A stretch of 64,000 nucleotides of DNA from CAXMMR01 sp965198995 (lineage in GTDB: Bacteria; Pseudomonadota; Alphaproteobacteria; Acetobacterales; Acetobacteraceae), in NCBI GenBank assembly GCA_965198995.1, contig CBDAQG010000001.1, forward strand, positions 62,001-126,000, given 5' to 3'. Below are positions 43,542-52,689 of the stretch, piece by piece. The notes beneath the pieces are model-generated. The model saw only the letters and a list, made by a program, of their open reading frames with translations, ran no database searches and was not told the origin of the DNA. Made by a program: the position numbers and the translations under genes. Position 1 is the first letter of the stretch. Every line of letters starts with the position of its first letter.

Positions 43542-45176
43542 ATGACAGACTACATCATCGTCGGCGGCGGCTCCGCCGGGTGCGTGCTGGCGAACCGGCT
43601 ATCGGCGGATCCGTCGGTGATGGTCACGCTCGTGGAAGCCGGCGGCTGGGATCGCAGCCCCTTCATCCACATGCCAGCCGGCTACTTCCAACTGATGCGC
43701 ACCGGCCAGATCGACTGGCGCTACCACACCGCCCCGCAGGAGCACCTGAACGGCCGCACGCTGTTCTGGCCGCGCGGCAAGGTCATGGGTGGCTCAAGCT
43801 GCGTCAACGGCATGATCTACATCCGCGGCCACGCCTCGGACTATGACCGTTGGGCCCAGTTCGGCAATCGCAACTGGTCCTACGAGGAGTGCCTGCCGTA
43901 TTTCCGCCGCTCCGAGACCTGGCAGGAGGATCGAGGCGAGTTCCACGGCACCGAGGGCCCGCTCAAGACCAGCCGCTACGGCCTGCGCCACCCGCTGGCG
44001 AAAGCCTTCGTCGAGGCCGGGCGGCAAGCCGGCTACCCGGTAACGTCCGACTTCAACGGCAGCCAGCAGGAGGGCTTCGGCCCCTGCGACAGCACCCTCG
44101 ACCGCAGCGGCTGGTGGGCAACGCGGTCCAACGCTGCCCACGCCTACATCCGCCCGATCAAGCAGCGTAAGAACCTGACGATCATCACGGACGCCCTGGT
44201 CTCCCGCGTCATCATCGAGAACGGCACGGCCAAGGGCATCGAGTACGTCCAGCGCCGTCGTACGCAAAAACTGTGGGCCGACTGCGAGGTCATCCTGTCG
44301 GGCGGCACGATCAACTCGCCGCAATTGCTGCAGCTGTCCGGCATCGGCGATCCCGTCCATCTGCGCAGCCTCGGCATCGACGTCGTCGCCGACCTCCCAG
44401 GCGTCGGCCAGAACCTGCAAGACCACCTGGCGGTCGGCCTCAAGCAGCGAATATTGCAGCCGATCTCGATGCTGCCCTACGTGCAGCCGGTCAAGGCGGC
44501 GCTCTCGCTCGGCCAATACCTTATCGGCGCCGGCGGCCCCGGCGCCTATCACGGCATCGAGGCGCTCGCCTTCGTCAAGAGCCGCCGCGAGATCGTCGCC
44601 CCCGACCTGCAATATCATTTCGTCATGATCATGTACGATGATCACGGCCGGTCGATCATTCCGGAACACGGCTTCATGCCGTATTTCAACATCGCCCGTC
44701 CGGAAAGCCGCGGCTCGATCCAGATCAAGTCCCGCGATCCGTCGGAATACCCCACCATCCAGCCGAACTATCTCGAGCGGCCCGAGGACGTCCGGGTCAT
44801 GCGCGAGGGCATCAGGATCAGCCGCGACATCGTCGCCCAGCACGCCTTCGACCCGTATCGCGGCGCGGAATACGCGCCAGGCGCGGCGGTGACGACGGAT
44901 GCGCAGATCGACGAGTATCTGCGCCAGCGCACGGAATCGATCTATCATCCGGTCGGCACCTGCAAGATGGGCTCGGACAGGATGGCCGTGGTCGATGATC
45001 GCCTGCGCCTGCACGGCATTGACGGCTTGCGAGTGGTCGACGCCTCGGTCATGCCGACCCTGGTGACCGGCAACACCAACGCGCCGACGATCATGATCGC
45101 CGAGCGCGCCTCGGACTTCATCCGCGGCGCCGACGCGTCCGGGCTGCAGCACGGCGCCGAGAGCCTTGTCGCCTAG
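43542..45176 (+). CDS. GMC-family FAD oxidoreductase (choline/alcohol dehydrogenase type)
   Basis: 544 residues, the usual length. The N-terminal FAD-binding motif is DYIIVGGGSAGCVLANRL (G-x-G-x-x-G) with the ribose-binding Glu in VEAGG. GMC signature 1 is at WPRGKVMGGSSCVNGMIYIRG and signature 2 at ILSGGTINSPQLLQLSGIG. The catalytic His lies in IYHPVGTCKMG near residue 470, with a terminal VDASVMPTLVTGNTNAPTIM. Such enzymes oxidise primary alcohols or choline to aldehydes. The HisD-family gene follows 94 bases later, and the two could carry out successive alcohol oxidations. Substrate not determinable. Confidence 0.9.
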   Translation: MTDYIIVGGGSAGCVLANRLSADPSVMVTLVEAGGWDRSPFIHMPAGYFQLMRTGQIDWRYHTAPQEHLNGRTLFWPRGKVMGGSSCVNGMIYIRGHASDYDRWAQFGNRNWSYEECLPYFRRSETWQEDRGEFHGTEGPLKTSRYGLRHPLAKAFVEAGRQAGYPVTSDFNGSQQEGFGPCDSTLDRSGWWATRSNAAHAYIRPIKQRKNLTIITDALVSRVIIENGTAKGIEYVQRRRTQKLWADCEVILSGGTINSPQLLQLSGIGDPVHLRSLGIDVVADLPGVGQNLQDHLAVGLKQRILQPISMLPYVQPVKAALSLGQYLIGAGGPGAYHGIEALAFVKSRREIVAPDLQYHFVMIMYDDHGRSIIPEHGFMPYFNIARPESRGSIQIKSRDPSEYPTIQPNYLERPEDVRVMREGIRISRDIVAQHAFDPYRGAEYAPGAAVTTDAQIDEYLRQRTESIYHPVGTCKMGSDRMAVVDDRLRLHGIDGLRVVDASVMPTLVTGNTNAPTIMIAERASDFIRGADASGLQHGAESLVA

Positions 45177-45270
45177 GCCCCGCCCTCCCGGCCACGGTGG
45201 CGCCGACCCGTGACGTGCCTCATCGGCCGCCTCGCACCTTACCAATCCCTGTTCTGGAAGATCCCCGACA

Positions 45271-46579
45271 TTGGCTCACACCCTCAAAGCCGGACGCACC
45301 CAGGCCCAGAAGGCTGAAGAGACCAGGGCCGTCCGCAGCCTCGTGGAGCAGATCCTGCTCGACATAGAGCGTCGCGGCCAGGACGCCGTGCGGGAGCTGT
45401 CGGCCCGGTTCGACAACTGGGATCGCGCCGACTTCCGCCTGACCAAGGGCGAAATCGCCGCCTGCGTCGCCCAGCTCTCAAGCGGCGAGATCGACGATAT
45501 CCACTTCGCGCAGGCGCAGATCCGCACCTTCGCCGAGCACCAGCGCGGCGCCCTGCTTGATCTGCAGGTCGAGACGCGGCCCGGCGTCATCCTCGGCCAT
45601 AAGAACATCCCGGTGAACTCGGTCGGCTGCTACGTGCCGGGCGGCAAATATCCCCTCCTCGCCTCGGCCCACATGTCCGTCGTCACGGCCAAGGTCGCGG
45701 GCGTTCCGCGCGTCATCACCTGCGCCCCACCGTTCAAGGGGCGGCCGGCGCCCACCATCGTCGCCGCCCAGCACTTCGCCGGCGCGGATGAGATCTACTG
45801 CCTCGGCGGCATCCAGGCGGTCGGCGCGATGGCGCTCGGCACCGAGAGCATGGGCATGGTCGACATGCTTGTCGGCCCTGGCAACGCCTACGTCGCCGAG
45901 GCCAAGCGCCAGCTCTTCGGCCGCGTCGGCATCGACCTGTTCGCCGGGCCCACGGAGACCCTGGTAGTCGCCGACGACACCGCGAGCGCCGAGTTCTGCG
46001 CCACCGACCTGCTGGGTCAGGCCGAGCACGGCGTCAACTCGCCGGCCATCTTGCTCACCACCTCCGAGCAGCTCGCCCGCGACACCATGGCCGAGATCGA
46101 CCGGCTGCTGACAATCCTGCCCACGGCCGACATCGCCCGCCAGGCCTGGGCCGATCATGGCGCCGTCATCATCTGCGACAGCGAGGACGAGCTGATCCTG
46201 GAGGCCGACCGGATCGCCTCCGAAGCACGTGCAGGTCATGACGCGCGATCCCGAAATTTTTCTAGCCAGGATGACGAATTACGGCGCGCTCTTCCTCGGC
46301 CCACGCACCAATGTCGCCTACGGCGACAAGGTGATCGGCACCAACCACACGCTGCCGACCGCCGGCGCGGCGCGCTACACCGGCGGCCTCTGGGTCGGCA
46401 AGTTCCTCAAGACGGTGACCTACCAGCGCATCGATACGGATGCGGCCAGCGCCGAGATCGGCGCGTTCTGCTCCCGCCTCTGCATGCTGGAAGGCTTCGC
46501 CGGCCACGCCGAGCAGGCAAATGTTCGCCTCCGACGCTATGGCGGCAGCAACGTCGCTTACGCGACAGGCGCAGCCTGA
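45271..46579 (+). pseudogene. HisD-family dehydrogenase (HpsN-like) with single-base frameshift
   Basis: From a TTG at 45,271 the frame gives a standard HisD family protein: NSVGCYVPGGKYPL, MLVGPGNAYVAEAKRQLFG, IDLFAGPTETLVVADD and GQAEHGVNSPAILL. At 46,222-46,225 one extra A (GAAG where GAG is expected) shifts the frame. The rest (VQVMTRDPEIFL, GPRTNVAYGDKVIGTNHT, GLWVGKFLKT) continues in the +1-shifted frame to a stop at 46,579. The break falls in S-E-H-V-Q, the Glu-His pair that is catalytic in histidinol dehydrogenase. Overall pattern and catabolic setting (GMC enzyme, GntR) suggest the sulfopropanediol dehydrogenase (HpsN) branch rather than histidine synthesis. A sequencing error is possible. 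Confidence 0.8.
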
Positions 46580-46585
46580 TTGAAG

Positions 46586-46850
46586 AAAAGGCAAGGAGCT
46601 TTCGCTCCGTAAGCCCTTCCAACTGCGCGTCGCGCAGTCGGAAGGGCTTACTCCGCCCCTTGACCCCACCAAAGCCGCGGCTTTGGAAACATTGAGCTAA
46701 AGACTGTGGCTCAGGCGGTCGGGCGGAGAACGGCGCAGCCATTTAATATGCTGCGCAAGCCAGAAAGAGCCCGCTAGAACATCGACGCCTTATGGATGGG
46801 GGTCTGGGGCCTCACGCCCCAGCGGGTCGAGGGCAGAGCCCTCGCCTTCC
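46586..46850 (+). repeat. Composite repeat, copy H (inverted partner of copy G)
   Basis: Module 1 at 46,588-46,692 is enlarged by an inner palindrome (GTAAGCCCTTCCAACTGCGC / GCGCAGTCGGAAGGGCTTAC). The spacer at 46,690-46,785 (GGCGCAGCCATTTAATATGC) follows, then module 3 at 46,796-46,850 (GGATGGGGGTCTGGGGCC, CGAGGGCAGAGCCCTCGCC). It runs into the 3' end of the GntR gene, supplying its last codons. Confidence 0.82.
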
Positions 46851-47612
46851 ACCGCCCCGCGTCGAGCGAGCGTCGGCCTGCAGTTCCGGGCCGCTGTCGA
46901 TATCGGCCGCGTAGCCCGTTCGCGACTTCGACCAAAACCATTTCGCTGCCGTCTCGATGTCGTCTCGTAGCGCGCGGGCCGCGCCCTTGCCATTGCCGGC
47001 TTCAAGCGCGGCCAGGATGCGCGCGTGCGACTGCGTCGCGTCGAACAACGCGTCGATGCCGCGCCGTTCCGCCGCCAGCGCCGCCAGATAGGGGCCGCTG
47101 CGCAGCCACAGCATTTCAATGATCTCGATCAGCGTCGGATTGCCGCAGGCCTCGTAGATCATGAAGTGAAAAGTCTGGTTGTGCTGCAGGATCCCGATCG
47201 CATCCGACCGTGACAGTGCGGCTTTCATCGCCTCGTTGGACCGGCGCAGCCCGTCGATCAGCACGGCGTCTGCCAGCCGCGCCGCGAGTTCGGTCGCGCG
47301 ACCCTCGACCATGACGCGGATGGGCATGACGTCGCCGAACCGCTCGGCGCTTACGGCGGGGATCTTGAAGGTGCGGTTGGATTGCTGGGCCAGCGCCTTT
47401 TCCGCCACCAGCCGCTTGATCGCCTCGCGCACCGGCATTTCACTGGTGCCGAAGCGGCCGGCCAGGGCGCGTATCGTCAGCGGCTCGCCCGGCGTGAAGA
47501 CGCCCTGTCGTATGTCCGACCGGATGCGGTCGTAGACGCGCTCCTGCACGCTCCTGACGTCGATTGACTGGTCCTCGGGTCTCGTCACGTCCGCTCCTCC
47601 TGACGCGATCAT
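46812..47612 (-). CDS. GntR/FadR-subfamily transcriptional regulator
   Basis: 266 residues from the ATG at 47,612. The N-terminal winged helix is VQERVYDRIRSDIRQGVFTP, then PLTIRALAGRFGTSEMPVRE and AIKRLVAEKAL. The C-terminal FCD ligand domain has RVMVEGRATELAARLA, NQTFHFMIYEACGNPTLIEI and the metal-binding-type His residues. Such regulators usually sense an acid intermediate of the adjacent catabolic genes, here the convergent GMC/HisD pair. The last ~15 residues (RGGGRRGLCPRPAGA) are encoded by copy H of the composite repeat, so the native C-terminus has been replaced or extended. Confidence 0.88.
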   Translation of the reverse strand: MIASGGADVTRPEDQSIDVRSVQERVYDRIRSDIRQGVFTPGEPLTIRALAGRFGTSEMPVREAIKRLVAEKALAQQSNRTFKIPAVSAERFGDVMPIRVMVEGRATELAARLADAVLIDGLRRSNEAMKAALSRSDAIGILQHNQTFHFMIYEACGNPTLIEIIEMLWLRSGPYLAALAAERRGIDALFDATQSHARILAALEAGNGKGAARALRDDIETAAKWFWSKSRTGYAADIDSGPELQADARSTRGGGRRGLCPRPAGA

Positions 47613-47644
47613 GTGGTCATGGAAGAAGCGGTGCCCAGGCCGCG

Positions 47645-48230
47645 TCAAGCAGCCTTGCGATGATCTGTGATCACGCTGTTGACGAGCCAAACGCCGCGTG
47701 CCAACGTTGATGTGTCAGACAGCACGCAAATCTGACCCCCACCGGCGTCCAAAAGTGACCCCCTTCCGGTTGCCCTCTTGCGGTGTGCGATGCGCCAGTT
47801 GCGGTTCCTGAACCGCCAGCTGTCGTTGCCAGTCTCGATGATGTCGCAGTGATGGGTGAGCCGATCGAGCAGCGCCGTGGTCATCTTGGCGTCGTTGAAC
47901 ACGGTGTGCCATTCGGCAAACAGCAGGTTGGTGGTGACCAGCACCGAGGTCTGCTCGTAGAGGCGGCTGATCAGATGGAACAGCAACTGGCCACCGCTCT
48001 GGGCGAACGGCGAATAACCCAGCTCGTCCAGCACCACGAGGTCCAGGCGGGTGAGTTGCTGGGCCAGCCGTCCGGTCTTGCCGGTGCGGGCTTCGGTCTC
48101 GAGCCGGTTGACCAGATCGATCACGGTATAGAACCGCACCCGCCGCCCGAGCCGGATGCAGCTGAGCGCGATCGCCACCGACAGGTGCGTCTTGCCCGTG
48201 CCAGTGCCGCCGGCCAGCACCGCATTGCGC
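47645..48230 (-). pseudogene. istB (IS21 helper ATPase), 5' truncated
   Basis: It begins in the middle of the protein at the Walker A motif (NAVLAGGTGTGKTHLSVAIA). Walker B (LDLVVLDELGYSPF), the SVLVTTNLLFAEWHTVF sensor region and LTHHCDIIETGNDSWRFRNR follow. The first ~100 residues of IstB are missing: the frame upstream is istA-derived, so a deletion has joined istA to istB. IstB is the AAA+ partner of the IstA transposase. The reading frame runs past the terminal repeat into flanking DNA before stopping. Confidence 0.82.
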
Positions 48231-49430
48231 TGGCTGGTCGGCTACGGTCTGCCCGTCCTGGCGAATGGTGATCCGCTCGGCGTAGGCGTGCACCTCGACC
48301 GGGCGTCCTACCGCCTGCGCCATCACCGAGTATTTGTTTTTATCGTAGATCACCAGACAGGTTTTGGAGACCGCCGCGGTGCGGGCATTGAACCCGTCAA
48401 AGCGTTCGGCATACGGCACCAAGCTGGACCGCTCCTGCTCGGACATGTCCAAACCGGGCAATCGCGCCGCTCGGGATGCGGATGCACACGCGCATACTGC
48501 ACACACCGCTCCAGCAGCCAGCCGTTCATGTCGGCGAAGCTTGCGAACTTCAACCGTGGCTTGAAGAAGCGACCTCGTACGATGCCGATTTGGTTCTCAA
48601 CCTGACCTTTCTCCCACCCTGAGGCCGGAGTGCAGGCGGTGGGCTCCACCAGATAATGGCTGCACATCTGGGCAAAGCGCCGGTTGAACTGCCGCTCTCG
48701 ACCAATCAGCAGCGCATCTACCGCTGTGCGCATGTTGTCGTAGATGCCGCGCTGGCACGCACCCTTGTAGGGTGCGAACGCCTTACCGTGCGCGTCAAAC
48801 ACCATCTCCTGCGCCTGCCCCGGATAGGCACGCAAGAACGGCATCCGACTATGGCAGAGCCTAACCTGGGCTACCTGCACGATGGTGGTGGTGCCGTGCA
48901 GGACCACGACCTCGGTCGACCAGTCGAACTGGTAGGCCGCGCCCGGCGCAAAGCTCAGCGGGACATAGGCATCCGATGAACCAGTGCCCCGCTTGCGTTG
49001 CCTAGCCTGGGCGTAGCGGCGCACGGTGTCGTAGCCACCCTCGAGACCCTCGGCCCGAAGATCCTCGTAAATCCGGACCAGGTCGAGCCGCTCACGGCTG
49101 GACAGCCGATCATTGGCGGCAAGCCGCCGATCCAGCATCTCGGTCCAGGCACCAAGCTTGGGTCGCGGCTGCACCGCACGCTCATACGAGAACGCGGTCT
49201 CTCCCGAACGCAGCACCCGCCGCACCGTGTTGCGAGCAAGGTCGAACTCCCGGGTGATCTGCTTGATCGACTTGCCGTCGAAAAGTGCGCCCGCCTGATC
49301 CGGGCAATCGTATCCACAACCAGCATCTCCCCCACCACCCATCTGCATGGGCGGCATCATCACAGATCGAAGGGGGTCAGTTTTGGACGCCGATCACCCT
49401 ACCGAGGGGGTCAATTTTCCACGCTGTTCC
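47711..49430 (-). mobile_element. Degenerate IS21-family insertion sequence
   Basis: istA-type and istB-type reading frames on the minus strand are bounded by inverted repeats. The 24-bp inner repeat CGGCGTCCAAAAGTGACCCC(CTTC) at 47,743-47,766 matches its inverse at 49,369-49,392 at 23 of 24 positions. Additional TGACCCCC copies lie outside (47,733 and about 49,405), the multiple-terminal-repeat pattern of IS21. At ~1.7 kb it is shorter than intact members, because the istA/istB junction is deleted and istA carries frameshifts. It interrupts a beta-lactamase-family gene at the right end. Confidence 0.82.
48230..49330 (-). pseudogene. istA (IS21 transposase), frameshifted and 3' truncated
   Basis: The start (MLVVDTIARIRRAHF) is in one frame. 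After one lost T (TTTTCGAC near 49,280) it continues in another with DGKSIKQITREFDLARNTVR and RVLRSG (helix-turn-helix). The DDE core follows (YQFDWSTEVVVLHG, YDNMRTAVDALLIGRER, GWEKGQVENQIGIVRGRFF). A second shift near 48,450 leads to PYAERFDGFNARTAAVSKTC and VEVHAYAERITIRQDG, after which the sequence jumps into istB. It cannot make an active transposase. Confidence 0.82.
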
Positions 49431-49723
49431 ACAGCGTCGTCGAACCGGACCCGCCCGCGCTCACGCAAGAGCATCAAGGCTGCGGCGGTAAACGTCTTGG
49501 AGTGCGACGCGACACGGAAACGGTGCTGCGACGTCAGCACCTCGCCCGTCGTCAGGTTCGCGGCGCCGAACGTGCGCTCTAGAGACGGTGTTCCGTTACA
49601 GGCAATGGCAATCGAGCATCCGGGCTGCTCGGACAGCCGCATCTGGAGCTCTAGCCAACTCTCGATGTAGCGAACCGCCGTAGGTAGCCAATCGTAGGTC
49701 GCGGACGCCTGCTGGGTGTTCAT
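49431..49723 (-). pseudogene. Beta-lactamase-fold serine hydrolase, 3' end lost to the IS21 insertion
   Basis: The 5' part is intact from the ATG at 49,723. YDWLPTAVRYIESWLELQMR is followed by GCSIAIACNGTPSLERTFGA, ANLTTGEVLTSQHRFRVAS and HSKTFTAAALMLLRERGRVR. S-H-S-K is the S-x-x-K nucleophile motif of the beta-lactamase/esterase EstB-like family (PF00144). Only about 97 of ~400 residues remain; the frame enters the IS terminal repeat right after DDAVE and stops there. The catalytic Tyr and His motifs are gone. Confidence 0.8.
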
Positions 49724-49904
49724 CGACTGCCTTGCTTTCTCGCGTGTAGGTTGCCGGTGTCACCGACCTATGACCTTCATCGAGATGCGCGCGGACCCGA
49801 GAGCGGCGGAAAACGTGTCCAGGCAAGCCGAAATGACTATAACGGCTCAGCGCATGGTTCGCGAGGTCGTAGGCGAAGATGTGCGCTTCAAGCCTGGGAG
49901 GCGA

Positions 49905-51080
49905 TTAGTGCAGGTCCAGACCCTCGACTTGAATGAAGCGGGCCTCGGCGGCCCAGCCGTAATGCGACGGCTCGAACGGGCCTGCGCGGGAGCGCCAATC
50001 GTTGCCGATCGCGAGGATGAGTTCGTTCCGTCCCTGGAGCAGGTTCAGAGGGACCGAAGCGTTGTCAGATTCGAGGCGCCCGTCCGGAGATAGGCGGGTT
50101 TCCGGTGGAAAATACTGGTTTCTGCCCGAGTAGACGAGCTGGTTGTTGAGGAAAACCCAAGCCTGCTCGGCGAACCCGACCTGCAGGGTCCGACGCATCG
50201 GCGCGGCAGCGACAACCTCGGTCTTCAGCCAGGCCAGGGAGGGTGATGGAGCCCGCGCCAGGCCGAACGCTCGGCCGAGGTCGACGAGGCCAGTCGGCTC
50301 GACCTCGATTGGGTGCCAGGCGTCGCTCGCAGGAACGTCCTCCACCGAGACACTGCCGCTGCGGTCATAGGCGCTGGGCGGTGCGGCGCGCCACGCCATG
50401 ACTGTTCCGGCTTCCACGAGCGCCTGTGGGACGACCGACAGGCCTGCCGCGGCGGAAGGATCGACGACAAGGTTCGCGTATACCGCCGGTCCCTTGAAGG
50501 CAAGGCCGCCATCGTGTCTCAGCCCCCAGAGCCGCGGAACGACCAGGGACGGCTCGGCCGCCCGGTTGACGTAGACCCGCATGCCGTCACCGACGACTTC
50601 GATGTGGACGTGGTTCCAGCCGGCGGGCGAGACCGGGGCCGGGCCCTGATAATTCGGGTAGATGTTCCACCCCATCATCGTGTGCGTGATGGGCGCATAC
50701 TGGATGCAGTCGTTCGCGGCCGGGCAGTCCGGGTTGGCGCGCAGGTAGACGAAGTCACCCTCAGCCGAGCCATCGCGATGGAAGACCACCCCCGCGTCAT
50801 CGTAACCGAGTGGCTTCATGTCAAAGTCGATGACACCGGTGGAGAACCGCGCCTTCTTCAAGGCGGCCACCCCTTCGTTCAGAGTCATAGTTCCCGCCGG
50901 CATGCCCTCGTAGCGCGCAAACTTCGCAGAAGCGGCCTCTGCGCCCATGGACGGGATGGGCAACTCCATCGTCCAGGCGTCGGCCGACATGGTGTAACAT
51001 GTCTTTGCTTTGGAAGGAGCCTCATCCGAGGCGAGAACGTTCGATGCCAGAAGGCTGAGCGCAGCAAGGAGTCCGACCAC
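49905..51080 (-). CDS. Secreted lectin-like (concanavalin/DUF1080-type) protein with jelly-roll domain
   Basis: 391 residues from a GTG at 51,080 with GGGAGGG upstream; the start is uncertain because the frame stays open further back to 51,287. The signal peptide is VVGLLAALSLLASNVLA before SDE. A ConA/LamG-like domain follows (GVIDFDMKPLGYDDAGVVFH, GWNHVHIEVVGDGMRVYVN, GLAFKGPAVYANLVV), as in DUF1080/3-keto-glycoside hydrolase-like proteins. The C-terminal domain (WVFLNNQLVYSGRNQYFPP, VPLNLLQGRNELILAIGNDW) looks like a galactose-binding-type jelly roll. Carbohydrate binding or hydrolysis is likely; the substrate is unknown. It lies between two IS remnants with no functional neighbours. Confidence 0.72.
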   Translation of the reverse strand: MVGLLAALSLLASNVLASDEAPSKAKTCYTMSADAWTMELPIPSMGAEAASAKFARYEGMPAGTMTLNEGVAALKKARFSTGVIDFDMKPLGYDDAGVVFHRDGSAEGDFVYLRANPDCPAANDCIQYAPITHTMMGWNIYPNYQGPAPVSPAGWNHVHIEVVGDGMRVYVNRAAEPSLVVPRLWGLRHDGGLAFKGPAVYANLVVDPSAAAGLSVVPQALVEAGTVMAWRAAPPSAYDRSGSVSVEDVPASDAWHPIEVEPTGLVDLGRAFGLARAPSPSLAWLKTEVVAAAPMRRTLQVGFAEQAWVFLNNQLVYSGRNQYFPPETRLSPDGRLESDNASVPLNLLQGRNELILAIGNDWRSRAGPFEPSHYGWAAEARFIQVEGLDLH

Positions 51081-51303
51081 CCAAGTTCCATGCCCTCCCA
51101 ACAACCAACCCTCTTCATGGTGGAGACGATGGCAGACACGAGTGCGGCCAAGCTTGCGATAGCCGCATCTGGAGCTTGTGAACAGGCGCATGCCATCCTG
51201 CCGACGCTCGCGTCGAGAGTTTAAGCCGGAGACTAAGCCGAACGTAGAGACGACCATCCGGCTCGTGTCCGAGCCGCCAACCCGCATGCCACAGGTGACC
51301 GGG

Positions 51304-52395
51304 GACTTTGTTGCATGGATCGCCGCGGCATCGGCTGGGGTAGGATGATGCTGGGCGTGTTGCCTTTATTATACGGGGTAGGTCCTTGCCGTTCAAAGCC
51401 AATGCCGAGCGTCCTCACCACATCCCAAAGCAGCGTCACCGGGTTACGAACTCCGCGGCCTGCGACGCGGCGCTGCGGCAGCTTGACGATCTGGTTCACC
51501 GACACGGCGATCGCGGCCTGGAAGGCTGAACCACGGACGACGCGAGGAGGTCAGCCGCGCTATTCGGCCCTGGCTATTGCGACGGCGCTGACGCTGAGAG
51601 CCGTGTTCCGCTTGGCCGTTCGGCAGACCGAAGGGCTGATCGGTCCCATCATCGCCCTGCTCGGCATCGATCTCGCGGTGCCGGACCACACGACCTTGAG
51701 CCGCCGAGCCGAGGGCTTGGACGTGGTCTGCCCGCGGCCAGGCTCCGGTCCCGTGCACTGCTGGTCGACAGCACCGGGCTGAAACTCTGCGGCTCCGGCG
51801 AATGGCTGCTCGAGAAGCACGGAACCAAGACACGGCGGTCCTGGCGCAAGCTGCACATCGCCGTGGACGCCGACACCGGGCAGATCGAGGCGGCCACGTT
51901 GACCACCAACGACGTTGACGATGCCTCGCAGGTTGGCGCCTTGCTCGATCAGGTAGACGGTCCGGTGACCTCGTTCACCGCCGAGGGTGCTTACGATCAG
52001 GACGGCGTCTACGGCGAGGTTGTCGCGCGTCATTCCGAAGCGTCCGTAATCGTCCGCCGCGCTCCGGCGCCGTGCCGAGCGACACTGCACGAACGGCGCC
52101 GACGATGCGAGACCTGCACCTGCAGATTACCGCCGAGCGCGGCCGCATGACTTGGCAGAAGGCCGCTGGCTACGACTGGCGGGCTCTGGTCGAGGCAGAC
52201 ATCAGCCGCTTCAAACGGGTCATGGGTAACGGTCTACGAGCGCGCACCGATCAGCCCCGAGCGAGCGAGGTCGCGATTGCCGTCAAAGCGCTGATCCGGA
52301 TGCTGGAGCTCGGCCGTCCAGAATACGTCCGCCTCCCGTAACAGCAAAAGAAAATGGACGGACCGCTACCGTCTGCTGACCCGTGCAACACAGTC
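51304..52395 (+). mobile_element. Degenerate IS5-family insertion sequence
   Basis: Imperfect terminal inverted repeats are GACTTTGTTGCATGGATC (51,304-51,321) and, inverted, GACCCGTGCAACACAGTC (52,378-52,395), 15 of 18 matching. They bound a 1.09-kb segment with a broken transposase, the right size for an IS5-type element. Confidence 0.78.
51390..52341 (+). pseudogene. IS5-type transposase, several frameshifts
   Basis: Fragments in three frames line up in order. HHIPKQRHRVTNSAACDAAL at about 51,415-51,475 is followed by SLTIWFTDTAIAAWKAEPR, GGQPRYSALAIATALTLRAV and VPDHTTLSRRAEGL to ~51,720. Next come LLVDSTGLKLCGSGEWLLEK, WRKLHIAVDADTGQIEAATL and FTAEGAYDQDGVYGEV to ~52,070. The last is DISRFKRVMGNGLRARTDQP to the stop at 52,341. 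D-S-T-G, the E/D-G-A-Y-D segment and the C-terminal R-x-K region are the DDE landmarks. Shifts near 51,477, 51,740 and 52,080 make it inactive. Confidence 0.8.
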
Positions 52396-52689
52396 ATCCG
52401 GAGCGGCAAAATGTTTGCTTCAATCCAGTATCTCTCCCACAACAAAGTTGACAGCTCTCTCATATTAGGGTAACTGCAACCGCTGATAGCGTCCGGGCCG
52501 GGTAGCAAGGCATGCCATGGGACATCCAGGGTTTTCCGACCGCGCTGGTCGTCGGTGTTGGCCGAGCTGACACATGGGGTGCGGCCTCGGCGTAGAGGCG
52601 GCCGGAAACAGAACATCGCAAGACGTGATCGGCCTGGCTTCCTATACTGGATTAAGCGGTCGCCGTACGCAGGCGCTCAGATCGTCTAC

